Below, in pieces: positions 1 through 8,724 of a stretch of DNA of 64,000 nucleotides. Both the position numbers and the translations under genes were made by a program. Under the pieces are notes generated by a model. The model searched no databases. It was not told the DNA's origin and worked only from the letters and a program-made list of their open reading frames with translations. Source of the DNA: Myxococcales bacterium (GTDB lineage: Bacteria; Myxococcota_A; Polyangia; Haliangiales; Haliangiaceae). Location of the stretch: positions 1 to 64,000 of the forward strand of contig JAQBQE010000039.1 in assembly GCA_028287135.1 (NCBI GenBank), written 5' to 3'. Position 1 is the first letter of the stretch. Every line of letters starts with the position of its first letter.

Positions 1-440
1 TCCTTGCCCGCGAGCGTGACGGCGTGGATATACGTAGCGTTGCCGCGTCGGGTCAACGCCAAGGTCGCCAGCTCGTCGAGAGAAACGCTTCCAAAGGGTC
101 CCGCCATCGTGCGGCGCGGAGCGTTCACGAGGACACGCAACCTGCGCAAGGAGCGTCCGAAGATCGCCTTCGCGATCCTGACCACCGCTCGTAAGCTGAC
201 TCCAACGACACCGATGGCGCCGAGGACGCGAAGGACCGGCCCTCCCAGAACGATGCACAGGGTGAGGAGTATGGCGCCGACAACCCAAACGATCGCTTCG
301 ATCCAGAAGTCGGTCGCGGTGCCTATCGGAGTGATCGCAAAGCCCTGCGGAATCTCTGTGACCTCGAGCGCGCGAAACGCTGGGAGCGCAAGCGCAGCGA
401 TTCGAGGGTTAGCGGCTGGAGGCTGCGAGTTAGAATCCAT
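1..440 (-). CDS. Hypothetical membrane protein, N-terminal part (runs off left edge)
   Basis: Read on the reverse strand, an open frame of 146 codons starts at an ATG (438-440) and reaches the window edge without a stop. The N-terminal ~40 residues are polar. Two hydrophobic stretches follow, from about residue 45 to 80, each rich in V, I, L and G, then a basic segment with many Arg, which suggests a small inner-membrane protein with a cytosolic basic loop. I recognise no family. GC-rich third positions agree with its neighbours, and the frame explains the antisense plus-strand ORF over the same bases. The C-terminus is not in the window, so length and function cannot be judged. Confidence 0.55.
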   Translation of the reverse strand, partial: MDSNSQPPAANPRIAALALPAFRALEVTEIPQGFAITPIGTATDFWIEAIVWVVGAILLTLCIVLGGPVLRVLGAIGVVGVSLRAVVRIAKAIFGRSLRRLRVLVNAPRRTMAGPFGSVSLDELATLALTRRGNATYIHAVTLAGK

Positions 441-766
441 GGCTGCGACCCGGCATCATCGCCCGACCAAGACATCGGCCACGCCGAAACCGCGTCAGGA
501 TCGTTGTCTCCATGCCCAACGAGACGCCGCTCGATCATGACCGTAGCGGCGGTCGGCAAAAAAACACCGTCACGCGAGCAGTCGATGCCTCGATGGTCCT
601 CGCCTTCGCCACTCGGTGCCCTTTTCAGCGAATTCGCCCAGCTCACGAGGCTAACTCGCTCGGTCCGAGCGGCGCCGGGTGCCGTGAGCGTCGAGTACGC
701 GTCGGTTCGCCGCCGGCTAGCGAACGCCACGCCGACCTGCGGGGCGCCGGATGGTAGAGTGACCAC
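441..766. other. Intergenic region with no recognised gene
   Basis: About 325 bases lie between the divergently read left-edge gene and the nucleotidyltransferase gene. Overlapping frames exist on both strands but none shows a signal peptide, known motif or convincing start. A seven-A run near 560 is the only low-GC feature. It probably carries the divergent promoters, but no clear -35/-10 pair stands out. Confidence 0.4.
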
Positions 767-1231
767 ATGAACCTGGTCGACGAGCTTCACGCCATCGCGG
801 CGGCGCTCGAGTCGGCCGGGATTCGTTATGCAGTGTGCGGCGGCATCGCAGTGACGATGCACGGCGCGACGCGGTCGACCAAGGACATCGATATCGTGGT
901 GGCGCCGGCTGACGTCCAGCGCGTGCTCGATGTGGTCCATCCGATCGGCTACCGGTTCCCGGCCATCCCGATGACGTTCGACCAGGGCACGGAGCGCGAG
1001 CGGCACGTGCAGCGGGTGAGCAAGGTGGAGGGCAACGAGCATCTGTTGCTCGATCTGCTGCTTGCGGACGCGGCGTTTGAAGGTGCGCTCGACGACCGGA
1101 TCGAGGTCAGGTTGCCGGAGGGGACCATTTCCGTCGTCTCGCGCGAGACGTTGGTCCGGATGAAGCGGCTCGCGGGCCGGGCGCAGGACGTCGCGGATCT
1201 GGAACGGTTGGAGGCGCCCGATGAAGCGTGA
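767..1231 (+). CDS. Nucleotidyltransferase (MNT/AbiEii-like fold)
   Basis: A 154-residue protein with the nucleotidyltransferase signature: CGGIAV (about residues 24-29), followed by the acidic pair in TKDIDIVV (about 38-45), matching the G[GS]x(9-13)D[DE]D pattern of the DNA polymerase beta superfamily. The rest matches small single-domain NTases related to AbiEii/MNT proteins, which modify a tRNA or a partner protein. The stop overlaps the start of a 70-residue gene by 11 bp, so the two are translationally coupled. This looks like a toxin-antitoxin arrangement, but which partner is toxic, or whether either is, cannot be read from sequence. Confidence 0.7.
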   Translation: MNLVDELHAIAAALESAGIRYAVCGGIAVTMHGATRSTKDIDIVVAPADVQRVLDVVHPIGYRFPAIPMTFDQGTERERHVQRVSKVEGNEHLLLDLLLADAAFEGALDDRIEVRLPEGTISVVSRETLVRMKRLAGRAQDVADLERLEAPDEA

Positions 1232-1433
1232 GCTCGATCCTCGTGGCGTGGCAGCTCGGCTGGGCGAGTTGCGCTTGCTTCATGTGCCAGAGCTCGTCGA
1301 GGAGGCCCGGGTACGACTGCAGCGCGAGAGGCCGCGTCGCGTGGAGTCGCTCGAACAGGCGGTCTCACGGCGGTTGAACGAACTGCGGGCGCTCGCAGAG
1401 CTCGCTCGATACCTGCACCGACCGCTGCCGTGA
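1221..1433 (+). CDS. Small Arg/Leu-rich partner of the nucleotidyltransferase
   Basis: A 70-residue, strongly charged, probably all-helical protein, starting with ATG inside the last codons of the nucleotidyltransferase gene. Small helical proteins paired with NTases include HEPN and antitoxin-like partners, but no HEPN RxxxxH motif is evident, so no family is assigned. The 11-bp overlap suggests co-translation with the upstream gene. Its stop abuts the stop of the convergent rsmE gene with no gap. Confidence 0.55.
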   Translation: MKRELDPRGVAARLGELRLLHVPELVEEARVRLQRERPRRVESLEQAVSRRLNELRALAELARYLHRPLP

Positions 1434-2135
1434 TCAGCTGCGCGTCGCGGCGCGGACGAGGGCGACCGCGATGACGGGCGCGGTCTCGGCGCGGAGGACG
1501 CGCGGGCCGAGGCCGATCGAGCTGAACCCGAGCAGGGTGTCGAGCTCGCTCGGAGCGAGGCCACCTTCGGGGCCGCTGACGATCGTGACGTCGGTGGGCG
1601 CGTCGAGGACGAGGGATTGATCGCTGGTCGGATCGAGGACGAACCGCGAGCCCGGGGGCAGGGTGGCGAGAGCGGCGGAGAGATCGTCGGCCCAGGTCAC
1701 GACCGGGATCTGCGCCCGACCGCACTGCCGGGCGGCGGCCTGGACGGCCGACTGGTACTTCGCGATCCGCGCATCGCGGCGGTCGGGCTCGAGCTTGACG
1801 ATCGAGCGGGCGGCGGGCCACACGACGATCGCGTCGGCACCGACCTCGACGAGCTTCTCGAGGCAGATGTCCATGCGGTCGCCCTTGATCAGCGGGACGA
1901 GCACGCGGATGAAGGGCGGGGCGGCGACGATCGTCTCGGGGGTGGCGACCGCGAGCACGGTCTCGGCGTCGGTGATGCGAACGATGGTGGCGGCGGCGCG
2001 GTGGCCTGCGCCGTCGACGAGCTCGACCGCGTCACCCGCGCGGGCGCGACGAACACGGCCGAGGTAGTGGTGCTCGTCGCCACGGACGGAGAGCTCGCCG
2101 GCGACGAGCTGCGCGGGCTCGACGAAGATCCTCAT
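1434..2135 (-). CDS. rsmE: 16S rRNA (uracil1498-N3)-methyltransferase RsmE
   Basis: A 233-residue SPOUT-family methyltransferase that methylates U1498 of 16S rRNA using SAM. The N-terminal PUA-like part starts MRIFVEP. The C-terminal trefoil-knot signature is clear: VSGPEGGL, then LGPRVLRAETA, which bind SAM. Length fits the family (about 230-250 residues). I chose the ATG at 2135 because it overlaps the prmA stop (ATGA), giving a coupled prmA-rsmE pair as in many bacteria. The open frame extends further upstream, but that part is antisense-like and not RsmE. Confidence 0.93.
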   Translation of the reverse strand: MRIFVEPAQLVAGELSVRGDEHHYLGRVRRARAGDAVELVDGAGHRAAATIVRITDAETVLAVATPETIVAAPPFIRVLVPLIKGDRMDICLEKLVEVGADAIVVWPAARSIVKLEPDRRDARIAKYQSAVQAAARQCGRAQIPVVTWADDLSAALATLPPGSRFVLDPTSDQSLVLDAPTDVTIVSGPEGGLAPSELDTLLGFSSIGLGPRVLRAETAPVIAVALVRAATRS

Positions 2136-3037
2136 CCGCGGCGGAGGGTGACCGAGGACCACTGCGGGTCGTCGGTGCTCGCGCGGACGCGCACGAGGCG
2201 CAGACCTGCAGCGACGAACTCGTCCGCGATCGGCTGGGCCTGCGGCGTGAGGAGACCCGACAGGATCAGCGTGCCGCCCGGGGCGGTGCGCGCGACCAGC
2301 GCGGTGAGGAGCGCGCGCAGGACGTGGGCCTGGATGTTCGCGAGGACGAGGGGGAATGCCTCGGTCAGATCGCCGGCGGGCGTGAGCGAGCACTCGATCC
2401 GATCGGCGACCCGATTGATCGAGGCGTTGTCGGTGGTCGCGTCGAGTGCGAGCTGGTCGTTGTCGATCGCGACGCAGGTCGCCTCGGGCCAGCGCTTGAC
2501 CGCCGCGATCGAGAGGATGCCGGAGCCGCAGCCGACGTCGAGGATGCGGGCGGGCGTGACCTGACGATCGGCGAGATCCTGGATCTCTTCGAGGACGAGC
2601 CGGGTCGAGGCGTGGGTTCCCGTGCCGAACGCCATGCCGGGGTCGAGATCGATCACGACCTCGGAGTCGTGCGCGACGTAGCGTTCCCACGAGGGGACGA
2701 CGACGAACTGGCGGGTCAGGCGCGAGACCTTGAAGTACTTCTTCCAGGCATCGCGCCACTCGGATTCGGGCAGGGCGGCGGACAGCCGGACCCTGGCGGG
2801 ATCGACCGCGGCGCCGTTGGCCTGCCAGCGGGTGACGGCATCGCGCGCCTCGGCCAGCGCGGCAGCGGCATCCGCGGTCGCGACCCAGTACACGACCTCG
2901 TCGCCGCGTTGCTCGGTGCCGGCAACGGCAGACGGAACCTCGGAGGCGATCAGTGCCGCGACGTCATCGACGTCGGCAGCACCCACCGGAACGATCACTT
3001 CAACCCAGTCCACGGGAGCCTGGGTATCACGCGCCAT
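2132..3037 (-). CDS. prmA: Ribosomal protein L11 methyltransferase PrmA
   Basis: A 301-residue class I SAM-dependent methyltransferase that trimethylates ribosomal protein L11. The N-terminal domain (about residues 1-100) is the L11-recognition part. The catalytic domain holds the diagnostic DPGMAFGTGTHAST motif (about 132-145) and the SAM-binding DVGCGSG motif. The late ANIQ segment is the motif IV (N/D)PPx-like position of PrmA proteins. It lies just downstream of rpsU and is coupled to rsmE by a 4-bp overlap, so it sits in a translation-related cluster. Confidence 0.93.
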   Translation of the reverse strand: MARDTQAPVDWVEVIVPVGAADVDDVAALIASEVPSAVAGTEQRGDEVVYWVATADAAAALAEARDAVTRWQANGAAVDPARVRLSAALPESEWRDAWKKYFKVSRLTRQFVVVPSWERYVAHDSEVVIDLDPGMAFGTGTHASTRLVLEEIQDLADRQVTPARILDVGCGSGILSIAAVKRWPEATCVAIDNDQLALDATTDNASINRVADRIECSLTPAGDLTEAFPLVLANIQAHVLRALLTALVARTAPGGTLILSGLLTPQAQPIADEFVAAGLRLVRVRASTDDPQWSSVTLRRG

Positions 3038-3044
3038 GATTCGA

Positions 3045-3080
3045 CAAAATACAAAGCGCGCCCAACTGATGTGGACGCGC
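3045..3080 (-). terminator. Rho-independent terminator after rpsU
   Basis: On the minus strand a 9-bp stem (GCGCGTCCA with TGGGCGCGC, one T-G wobble, arms at 3072-3080 and 3056-3064) encloses a 7-base loop and is followed by TTTGTATTTTG. It lies between the rpsU stop and the prmA start, so it would end or attenuate the rpsU transcript before prmA. Confidence 0.7.
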
Positions 3081-3112
3081 CGTAGCGACGAAACGAAGCA
3101 GTACGAGAGAGA

Positions 3113-3340
<228 letters not shown>

Positions 3341-3351
3341 AGGAAGGGAAG

Positions 3352-3380
3352 TGGGTAACCGATCGAGACGGCCCGGTCAA
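3352..3380 (-). promoter_or_regulatory. Candidate sigma-70 type promoter for rpsU
   Basis: On the minus strand TTGACC (3375-3380), a 17-base spacer and TACCCA (3352-3357). The -35 is good and the -10 is weak. Initiation about 7 bases downstream would leave a leader of only about 5 nt before the rpsU ATG at 3340, which fits the missing Shine-Dalgarno site. This is a by-eye prediction. Confidence 0.3.
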
Positions 3381-3405
3381 GAGCCGCTCGACGGACCCGC
3401 TCGAT

Positions 3406-3645
3406 CTAGGCCTTGTTGTGCTTGTAGAACAACGTGATGGTCAGGCAGTGAAACTCGGAGTCCGAGCTCTGCGTGACGATCTTGTCGACGATCTCGTGGT
3501 CGGGATGGCTGCGAATCCAATCGGTGATCAGCTCACCGAGCAGCTCGCGCTCTTTCGCCTTGGTCGCGGAGAACACCTTTACTCCGGTGACATCGATCAT
3601 CCGCCCGTCCTCTGCTTGTGAACCATTTGCCTGAAGTCGTGCCAC
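3406..3645 (-). CDS. Small conserved protein of unknown function
   Basis: A 79-residue soluble protein. Its core reads VKVFSATKAKERELLGE, later QSSDSEFHCLTITLFY, a pattern I associate with short uncharacterised deltaproteobacterial/myxobacterial proteins; no function is known to me. Two starts are possible: GTG at 3645, preceded by a GGTGGAG-type site, or ATG at 3600, preceded by AGAGGA at good spacing. The ATG gives a 64-residue protein beginning MIDVTG and is perhaps the better choice, because the extra 15 residues are low in conserved-looking content. It lies upstream of rpsU in the same direction. Confidence 0.7.
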   Translation of the reverse strand: MARLQANGSQAEDGRMIDVTGVKVFSATKAKERELLGELITDWIRSHPDHEIVDKIVTQSSDSEFHCLTITLFYKHNKA

Positions 3646-3873
3646 GTCTTCTCCACCTTGTTCAGAGCAACCGCATTACGGCCGCGTTGGTTTTATCCAG
3701 TGTGGCCGGAAGCAAGATTCCAGTCAAGCTGTGTAATTCCGATTGTGCTGAACTTCGTCGCAATGCGGACGCGGAGTTAGCCTCAGTCAACGTAAGTGCG
3801 CGAACGGCGGTTCGATCTCGTGGCACGGCGGGGCTGCCCTGCTAGTGTCCGCGCACTGTCGAAGGAGACATCC

Positions 3874-5319
3874 ATGGGTCGTCTGCTCCAGATCATGACC
3901 GCAGCCGCGGTTGCGGTCGCCCCCGCCATCCTGTTGGCGCAGCCCGCCGAGAAGGCACCTGCCGAGAAGGCGCCCGTGACGGCTCCTCCCGGTGGTGCCG
4001 CCAAGGCCCGCGCGGCCGGTGCTGCGAAGGCATCGGCTCGGTCGGCGGTCGCCAAGCTACCGACGATCGACACCTTCACGCTGCCCAACGGCCTCCAGGT
4101 CGCGGTGCTGCAGACCGATGCCGCACCCGTCGTGGCCGTGCAGGTCTGGTATCGCGCCGGTGCGAAGGACGAGCCCCGCAATCGCCGCGGCTCCGCGCAC
4201 ATGTTCGAGCACATGCTGTTCAAGGGAACGCAGCACGTTCGCGCCGAGGCGCACGCGCAGTTCCTGAACGGCGTCGGTGGCTACGTCAACGCGACCACCG
4301 ATGAGGATGCGACGCACTACATCAACACGGTGCCTTCGGACTACCTCGACTTCGCGGTCCACCTCGAGGCCGAGCGGATGCGCAAGCTCCTGTTCCGCAA
4401 GGAAGTGATCGACACCGAGCGCGAGGTCGTCAAGGAGGAGATCCGGCAGCAGGAGAACTCGCCGATCGCGAAGGGCTTCCTGCGGTTCCTCGAGGTCGCG
4501 TTCACCAAGCATCCCTATGCGTGGACCGCCGGTGGCAACCTGAAGGATCTCGACGCGACCACGCTCGAGGACCTCAAGCGGTTCTACGACACGTACTACC
4601 AGCCGGGTAACGCGATGCTCGTCGTCGTCGGCAAGACGACGGTCGACGAGGTCAAGAAGAGCGCGGAGAAGTGGTTCGGTGGGATCGCGAAGGCGGCCGA
4701 GCCTGCTCGCCCGGCCAAGGACGCGCAGGAGCCCAAGCAGACCGCGAAGCGCCGCGAGGTCGTCGAGCCCGGTCAGATCGGGCTCGCGCTCGTCGGCTAT
4801 CACCTGCCACCCGCAAAGGACAAGGACATCTACGCGCTGCAGGTCGCGTCGATCATCCTCGGTGCCGGCGAGTCGTCGCGGCTGAAGGTCCGGCTGAAGA
4901 CCGCGGATCCGAAGACCAAGCGCCCGCTCGCGCTCGACGGTGGAATGGAATCGCTCGTCCGCGAGGATCCGGGTATCGCGATCGCGCTCGGCGTGTTTCT
5001 CGATCCGGCGCAGGGGGATGCCGTCGAGGCCGCGATCCTCGACGAGGTTGCCAAGCTCGGTGCGCAGGGGCCCAAGGCCGACGAGCTGCGCAAGGCCAAG
5101 AACCAGGTCCAGGCCGGCTTCGTGTTCTCGCTCGAGAACGCGCAGGGCCTCGCCGAGGCGATCGGCCGCTCGTGGATCCACACCGGGAACCCGAGCTCGT
5201 TCATGGGCGATGTCGATCGGATCGAGAAGGTCACCGCCGCCGATGTGCAGCGCGTGGTCAAGCAGTACATGACCGCCGACAACTCCACGATCGTGGTCAT
5301 TCCGCCGAAGGGTCGCTGA
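3874..5319 (+). CDS. M16 family zinc metallopeptidase, catalytic subunit
   Basis: A 481-residue secreted peptidase. Residues 1-22 form a signal peptide ending in an LLAQ-type site, followed by an Ala/Pro/Lys-rich linker. The inverted zinc motif HMFEH is at 109-113 (HxxEH) and the distal metal ligand Glu lies in REVVKEEIRQQ (about 183-193), so the active site is complete. GAAGGAG sits 6 bases before the ATG; an upstream in-frame start at 3796 lacks such a site. It ends 1 base before a second M16 gene lacking the zinc motif, the usual arrangement of heterodimeric M16 proteases. Likely acts in the periplasm on peptides; substrate unknown. Confidence 0.9.
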   Translation: MGRLLQIMTAAAVAVAPAILLAQPAEKAPAEKAPVTAPPGGAAKARAAGAAKASARSAVAKLPTIDTFTLPNGLQVAVLQTDAAPVVAVQVWYRAGAKDEPRNRRGSAHMFEHMLFKGTQHVRAEAHAQFLNGVGGYVNATTDEDATHYINTVPSDYLDFAVHLEAERMRKLLFRKEVIDTEREVVKEEIRQQENSPIAKGFLRFLEVAFTKHPYAWTAGGNLKDLDATTLEDLKRFYDTYYQPGNAMLVVVGKTTVDEVKKSAEKWFGGIAKAAEPARPAKDAQEPKQTAKRREVVEPGQIGLALVGYHLPPAKDKDIYALQVASIILGAGESSRLKVRLKTADPKTKRPLALDGGMESLVREDPGIAIALGVFLDPAQGDAVEAAILDEVAKLGAQGPKADELRKAKNQVQAGFVFSLENAQGLAEAIGRSWIHTGNPSSFMGDVDRIEKVTAADVQRVVKQYMTADNSTIVVIPPKGR

Positions 5320-5320
5320 G

Positions 5321-7582
5321 ATGAAGCGTCTGATCGTCACCGTTCTGACCGCCTCCCTCGCGAGTGCGTGCGGCCCCAAGCCCACGCCCGCGGTCGTTCC
5401 TCTGCTCCCGGGCGACGGCGATGCGAACACCGCCAAGCCTCCGGTCCCCGCCACGGGACCTGTCGCCGATGCGTGGACCGGCAGGACCGATCTGATCGCG
5501 GCTCCTGTGCCGAAGCCGCCCGCGGGCGTCGAGCTGCCGCCGATCGACGAGTTCAAGCTCGCCAACGGTCTGCAGGTCTACGTGGTCAAGAGCGACCGCC
5601 TTCCGGTGGTCTCGATGCAGCTCGCGGTCAAGGCCGGCCGCATGCACGAGCCGCGCGCGCGTCTCGGCGTCGCCGAGCTCACCGCGGACATGCTCGTCAA
5701 GGGCACCAAGAAGCGCGATGCGCTCGCCCTCGCGAAGACGATCGATTTCGTCGGCGGCACGATCGCCGCAGACGCGACGTACGAGGCGACGCTGGTCTCG
5801 TGCAGCGTCCTCGCCCGGAACACGAGGACCTGCCTCGAGCTGATGCCCGAGATGGTGACGCAGCCGAGCTTCCCGGATCCCGAGCTCGCCAAGGTCCGCG
5901 AGCGCCACCTCGGCACGATCCGCCAGCGCCTCGACGATGCCGGCGCGCTCGCGGCGGCGCACGTCCAGAATCTGCTGTGGGGCAACGAGCACGTGCGTGG
6001 CTGGGTCGACAGCGAGCAGTCGGTCGCGGCGATCAAGCGCGAGGATCTGATCGCGTGGCACAAGTCGTGGTTCGTCCCGGGCAACGCGATGCTCGTGATC
6101 ACCGGCGACGTCGATTCGAAGAAGCTCAAGGGTGACCTCGAGCGCTCGTTCGGGCGGTGGGCCAAGGGCCCCACGCCGCCATCACCGACGTTCAAGGAGC
6201 CGGGCCTCTCGGGCAGCCGGATCCGGCTCGTCGACAAGCCGGGTCAGACGCAGACGCACGTCCGGATCGCGCAGTACGGGATCAAGCACGACGATCCGCG
6301 GTTCTTCGACACCCTGGTGTGGAACTACTCGCTCGGCGGCGGCGGGTTCAGCTCGCGGCTGACGAAGGTCTTGCGCGTGCAGGGCGGCAAGACCTACGGC
6401 GCGAGCTCGAGCTTCGATCGCAACCTCGATCGCGGCTCGCTCGTCGCGCAGACGTTCACGCGCAACGCCGAGGCGGTCGCGACGACGAAGATGATCCTCG
6501 GCGAGATCGAGAAGATGGCGCAGCAGGGGCCGAGCCAGGACGAGGTCAGCGCTGCGATCGCGAACATCGCCGGCGGCTACGGCATGCGCTTCCAGTCGGC
6601 GACCGATGTCGGCGCGGCGCTGATCGGCGCCGAGCTCCATGGCTTTGGCAAGGAGTACCTCGCGAACTATCCGCTCGCGGTCGGCAAGGTCGACGTCGCG
6701 TCGGCCAAGCGCGCGGCGAGCGAGATCCTCACGCCGAAGGCGTTCGTCGTCGTGATGGTCGGTGATGCCAAGGACCTCGAGCCGCAGCTCAAGAAGGAAG
6801 GCTGGCGCTACGAGAAGGTGGCCTTCACCGAGCCGGTCACGCCGCCGCTCGTCGAGCCCGCTGCTCCGGTCGATCCGAAGGTACTCGCCGCCGCGCACAA
6901 GGTGATCGACGACGCGCTCGCCGCCAAGGGTGGCAAGGCCAAGCTCGCCGCGATCAAGGGCTTCAAGATGGTCGCGGTCGGCACGACGCCGATCGGCCCG
7001 CAGAACGCCCCGGTCGAGACCGAGCGCATCTTCCTGCTCCCCGACAAGATGCGGATCGACGCCACGCTGTCGCTGCAGCAGAAGGTCAAGGTCGTGATCG
7101 GCATCAACGGCAAGACCGGCTGGCAGATGGCGCCGGATCAGACCACCGGCAAGATCGGAGTCAACGACATCAGCGCCGCGGACATCCAGATGATCGACTT
7201 CGAGCGCTGGCGCGAGCCCGAGCTGATCCTGCTCAAGGCCGCGGACCCTGCCGCGAAGCTGACGCCGGCGCCCGACGAGAACATCGACGGCAAGCCGCAC
7301 TCGGTGATCAAGCTCGCGTCACCGTTCGCGGTGGATGTCGCGATCTACATCGACAAGAAGACCAAGCTCGTGTCGCGGATGACGTACAGCGTCGGCGGCA
7401 ACGCCGAGGTCAACGACTTCTCCGACTACAAGCCGATCAGCGGCGTCCAGATCGCGCACCGGCGCAAGAGCAGCGGCACCGGCAAGGGTGGCGGGATCAC
7501 CGACCTCGAGCTCAAGACGGTCGAGATCGATCCGAAGATCGATCCCAAGGTGTTCGACAAGCCGTCGGCACCGGCGAAGTGA
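5321..7582 (+). CDS. M16-like inactive subunit lipoprotein with LolA-like C-terminal domain
   Basis: A 753-residue lipoprotein: hydrophobic leader, then lipobox ASAC at about residues 14-17. Residues about 65-500 are two M16 halves. The position of HxxEH reads GVAELTADM, so zinc ligands are absent, while the C-terminal half keeps the SSRL...GKTYGASS segment seen in the non-catalytic partner of M16B pairs. Residues about 520-750 add a beta-rich domain (repeated strands, DFSDYK near the end) resembling LolA/LolB or outer-membrane lipoprotein-sorting folds. Together with the upstream zinc subunit it likely makes a membrane-tethered heterodimeric protease. The extra domain is unusual for M16 partners. 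Confidence 0.85.
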   Translation: MKRLIVTVLTASLASACGPKPTPAVVPLLPGDGDANTAKPPVPATGPVADAWTGRTDLIAAPVPKPPAGVELPPIDEFKLANGLQVYVVKSDRLPVVSMQLAVKAGRMHEPRARLGVAELTADMLVKGTKKRDALALAKTIDFVGGTIAADATYEATLVSCSVLARNTRTCLELMPEMVTQPSFPDPELAKVRERHLGTIRQRLDDAGALAAAHVQNLLWGNEHVRGWVDSEQSVAAIKREDLIAWHKSWFVPGNAMLVITGDVDSKKLKGDLERSFGRWAKGPTPPSPTFKEPGLSGSRIRLVDKPGQTQTHVRIAQYGIKHDDPRFFDTLVWNYSLGGGGFSSRLTKVLRVQGGKTYGASSSFDRNLDRGSLVAQTFTRNAEAVATTKMILGEIEKMAQQGPSQDEVSAAIANIAGGYGMRFQSATDVGAALIGAELHGFGKEYLANYPLAVGKVDVASAKRAASEILTPKAFVVVMVGDAKDLEPQLKKEGWRYEKVAFTEPVTPPLVEPAAPVDPKVLAAAHKVIDDALAAKGGKAKLAAIKGFKMVAVGTTPIGPQNAPVETERIFLLPDKMRIDATLSLQQKVKVVIGINGKTGWQMAPDQTTGKIGVNDISAADIQMIDFERWREPELILLKAADPAAKLTPAPDENIDGKPHSVIKLASPFAVDVAIYIDKKTKLVSRMTYSVGGNAEVNDFSDYKPISGVQIAHRRKSSGTGKGGGITDLELKTVEIDPKIDPKVFDKPSAPAK

Positions 7583-8718
7583 CGCGATCGATCGCGCTGT
7601 TCGTCACGGTCCTCGTTGCGACCGCGAGCCGCGCGTCGGCGGAGCCGATCCCGCACGAGACCGAGGCGCCGTACGTCGACGTCCTGACGTTCGGCGTCGG
7701 CGAGGAGATCTTCGAGCGGTGGGGGCACACCGCGATCTGCCTTCGCTACCACCAGCCCGAGCACGGACCGATCTGCTTCAACTATGGCGTGACGGACTTC
7801 GATTCCGGCGCGGTGATGGTCTGGAGCTTCCTCCGCGGCGCACAGGAGTTCTGGGTCGAGGCTTCACCGCGGGATGTGATGGTCTCGCTGTACGCCGACG
7901 AGGACCGCGAGATCTGGGAGCAGACGTTGCCACTCGACGCGACCCAGGCGCGCGCGATCGAGAAGCGGCTGTGGAGCGATGTCGACGAGAAGAATCGGTT
8001 CTACGTCTACGATCATTTCACGGATAACTGCACGACGCGGATTCGCGACATGATCGACGACGCCCTCGGCGGCACGCTGCGCAGCCGATCGACCGCGATC
8101 TATCCGAACACGTACCGGCAGCTCGGCGCGGAGGGCCTGACCGAGCACCCGGTGCTGACCCAGGCCACCGACTTCCTGCTCGGTCGCACGCTCGATGCGC
8201 ACCCGACGGTGTGGCAGGCGATGTTCCATCCGCACGTGCTGCGCGGCCAGCTCGAGGCGCAGCTCGGCGTCGTTCCCGTGGTGTTGCGCCAGCGCAGCAC
8301 ACCGATCCCGGAGCCAGCATCGACGAGCCGGCTGCCGCTCCTGATCGTCGCGGTCGTCGTCGCGCTCGGCCTCGTGCTCGCGACCTGGCGCGGCCGGTTC
8401 GAGCGTGCGGCCCTGGTCATCGCATCGCTGTACCTCGGCGCGTGGGGCCTCGTGATCTACGCGCTCGCGATGCTGTCGACCGTCGACGCCATGCGGTGGA
8501 ACGAGGCGGTGCTCGTCCTGATGCCGCTCGATCTCGCACTGCCGCTGATGTCGCCCGTGCTGCGCCGCCGTTACGCGCAGCTCCGGGTGGTCGGCCTCCT
8601 CGCGCTCTCGATCCTGTGTGCGGTGGGCGTTCTGCATCAGCCACTGGGGATCCCGATCCTCACGGCGATCATGCCGCTCGCTGTCGTCGCGTTCGGCGAC
8701 CGGCTCGCGAGGCGATGA
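7579..8718 (+). CDS. DUF4105 (Lnb N-terminal-like) membrane protein
   Basis: A 379-residue protein starting with GTG overlapping the previous stop (GTGA). A short signal sequence precedes a periplasmic DUF4105 domain, recognisable by ERWGHTAI (about 48-55), the FNYG strand and YDHFTDNCTTRIRD (about 148-161) with its conserved Asp-Asn-Cys. From about residue 250 there are four or five membrane spans. DUF4105 proteins share a papain-like Cys/His fold; the Cys in DNCT and the His in WGH are candidate catalytic residues. Its place behind the M16 pair suggests envelope proteolysis or lipid handling, but function is not established. Confidence 0.8.
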   Translation: MTRSIALFVTVLVATASRASAEPIPHETEAPYVDVLTFGVGEEIFERWGHTAICLRYHQPEHGPICFNYGVTDFDSGAVMVWSFLRGAQEFWVEASPRDVMVSLYADEDREIWEQTLPLDATQARAIEKRLWSDVDEKNRFYVYDHFTDNCTTRIRDMIDDALGGTLRSRSTAIYPNTYRQLGAEGLTEHPVLTQATDFLLGRTLDAHPTVWQAMFHPHVLRGQLEAQLGVVPVVLRQRSTPIPEPASTSRLPLLIVAVVVALGLVLATWRGRFERAALVIASLYLGAWGLVIYALAMLSTVDAMRWNEAVLVLMPLDLALPLMSPVLRRRYAQLRVVGLLALSILCAVGVLHQPLGIPILTAIMPLAVVAFGDRLARR

Positions 8719-8724
8719 AGGTAG

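Noticed and set aside
1434-2759. A longer 441-residue RsmE
   Set aside because: The upstream half is Arg/Pro-rich antisense-like sequence overlapping prmA; the family starts at MRIF and that ATG is coupled to prmA.
3700-3730. A minus-strand TTGACT as promoter of the small gene at 3406-3645
   Set aside because: At 17-base spacing the -10 would be CACACT, and the better AT-rich GATAAA is too far away; not convincing.
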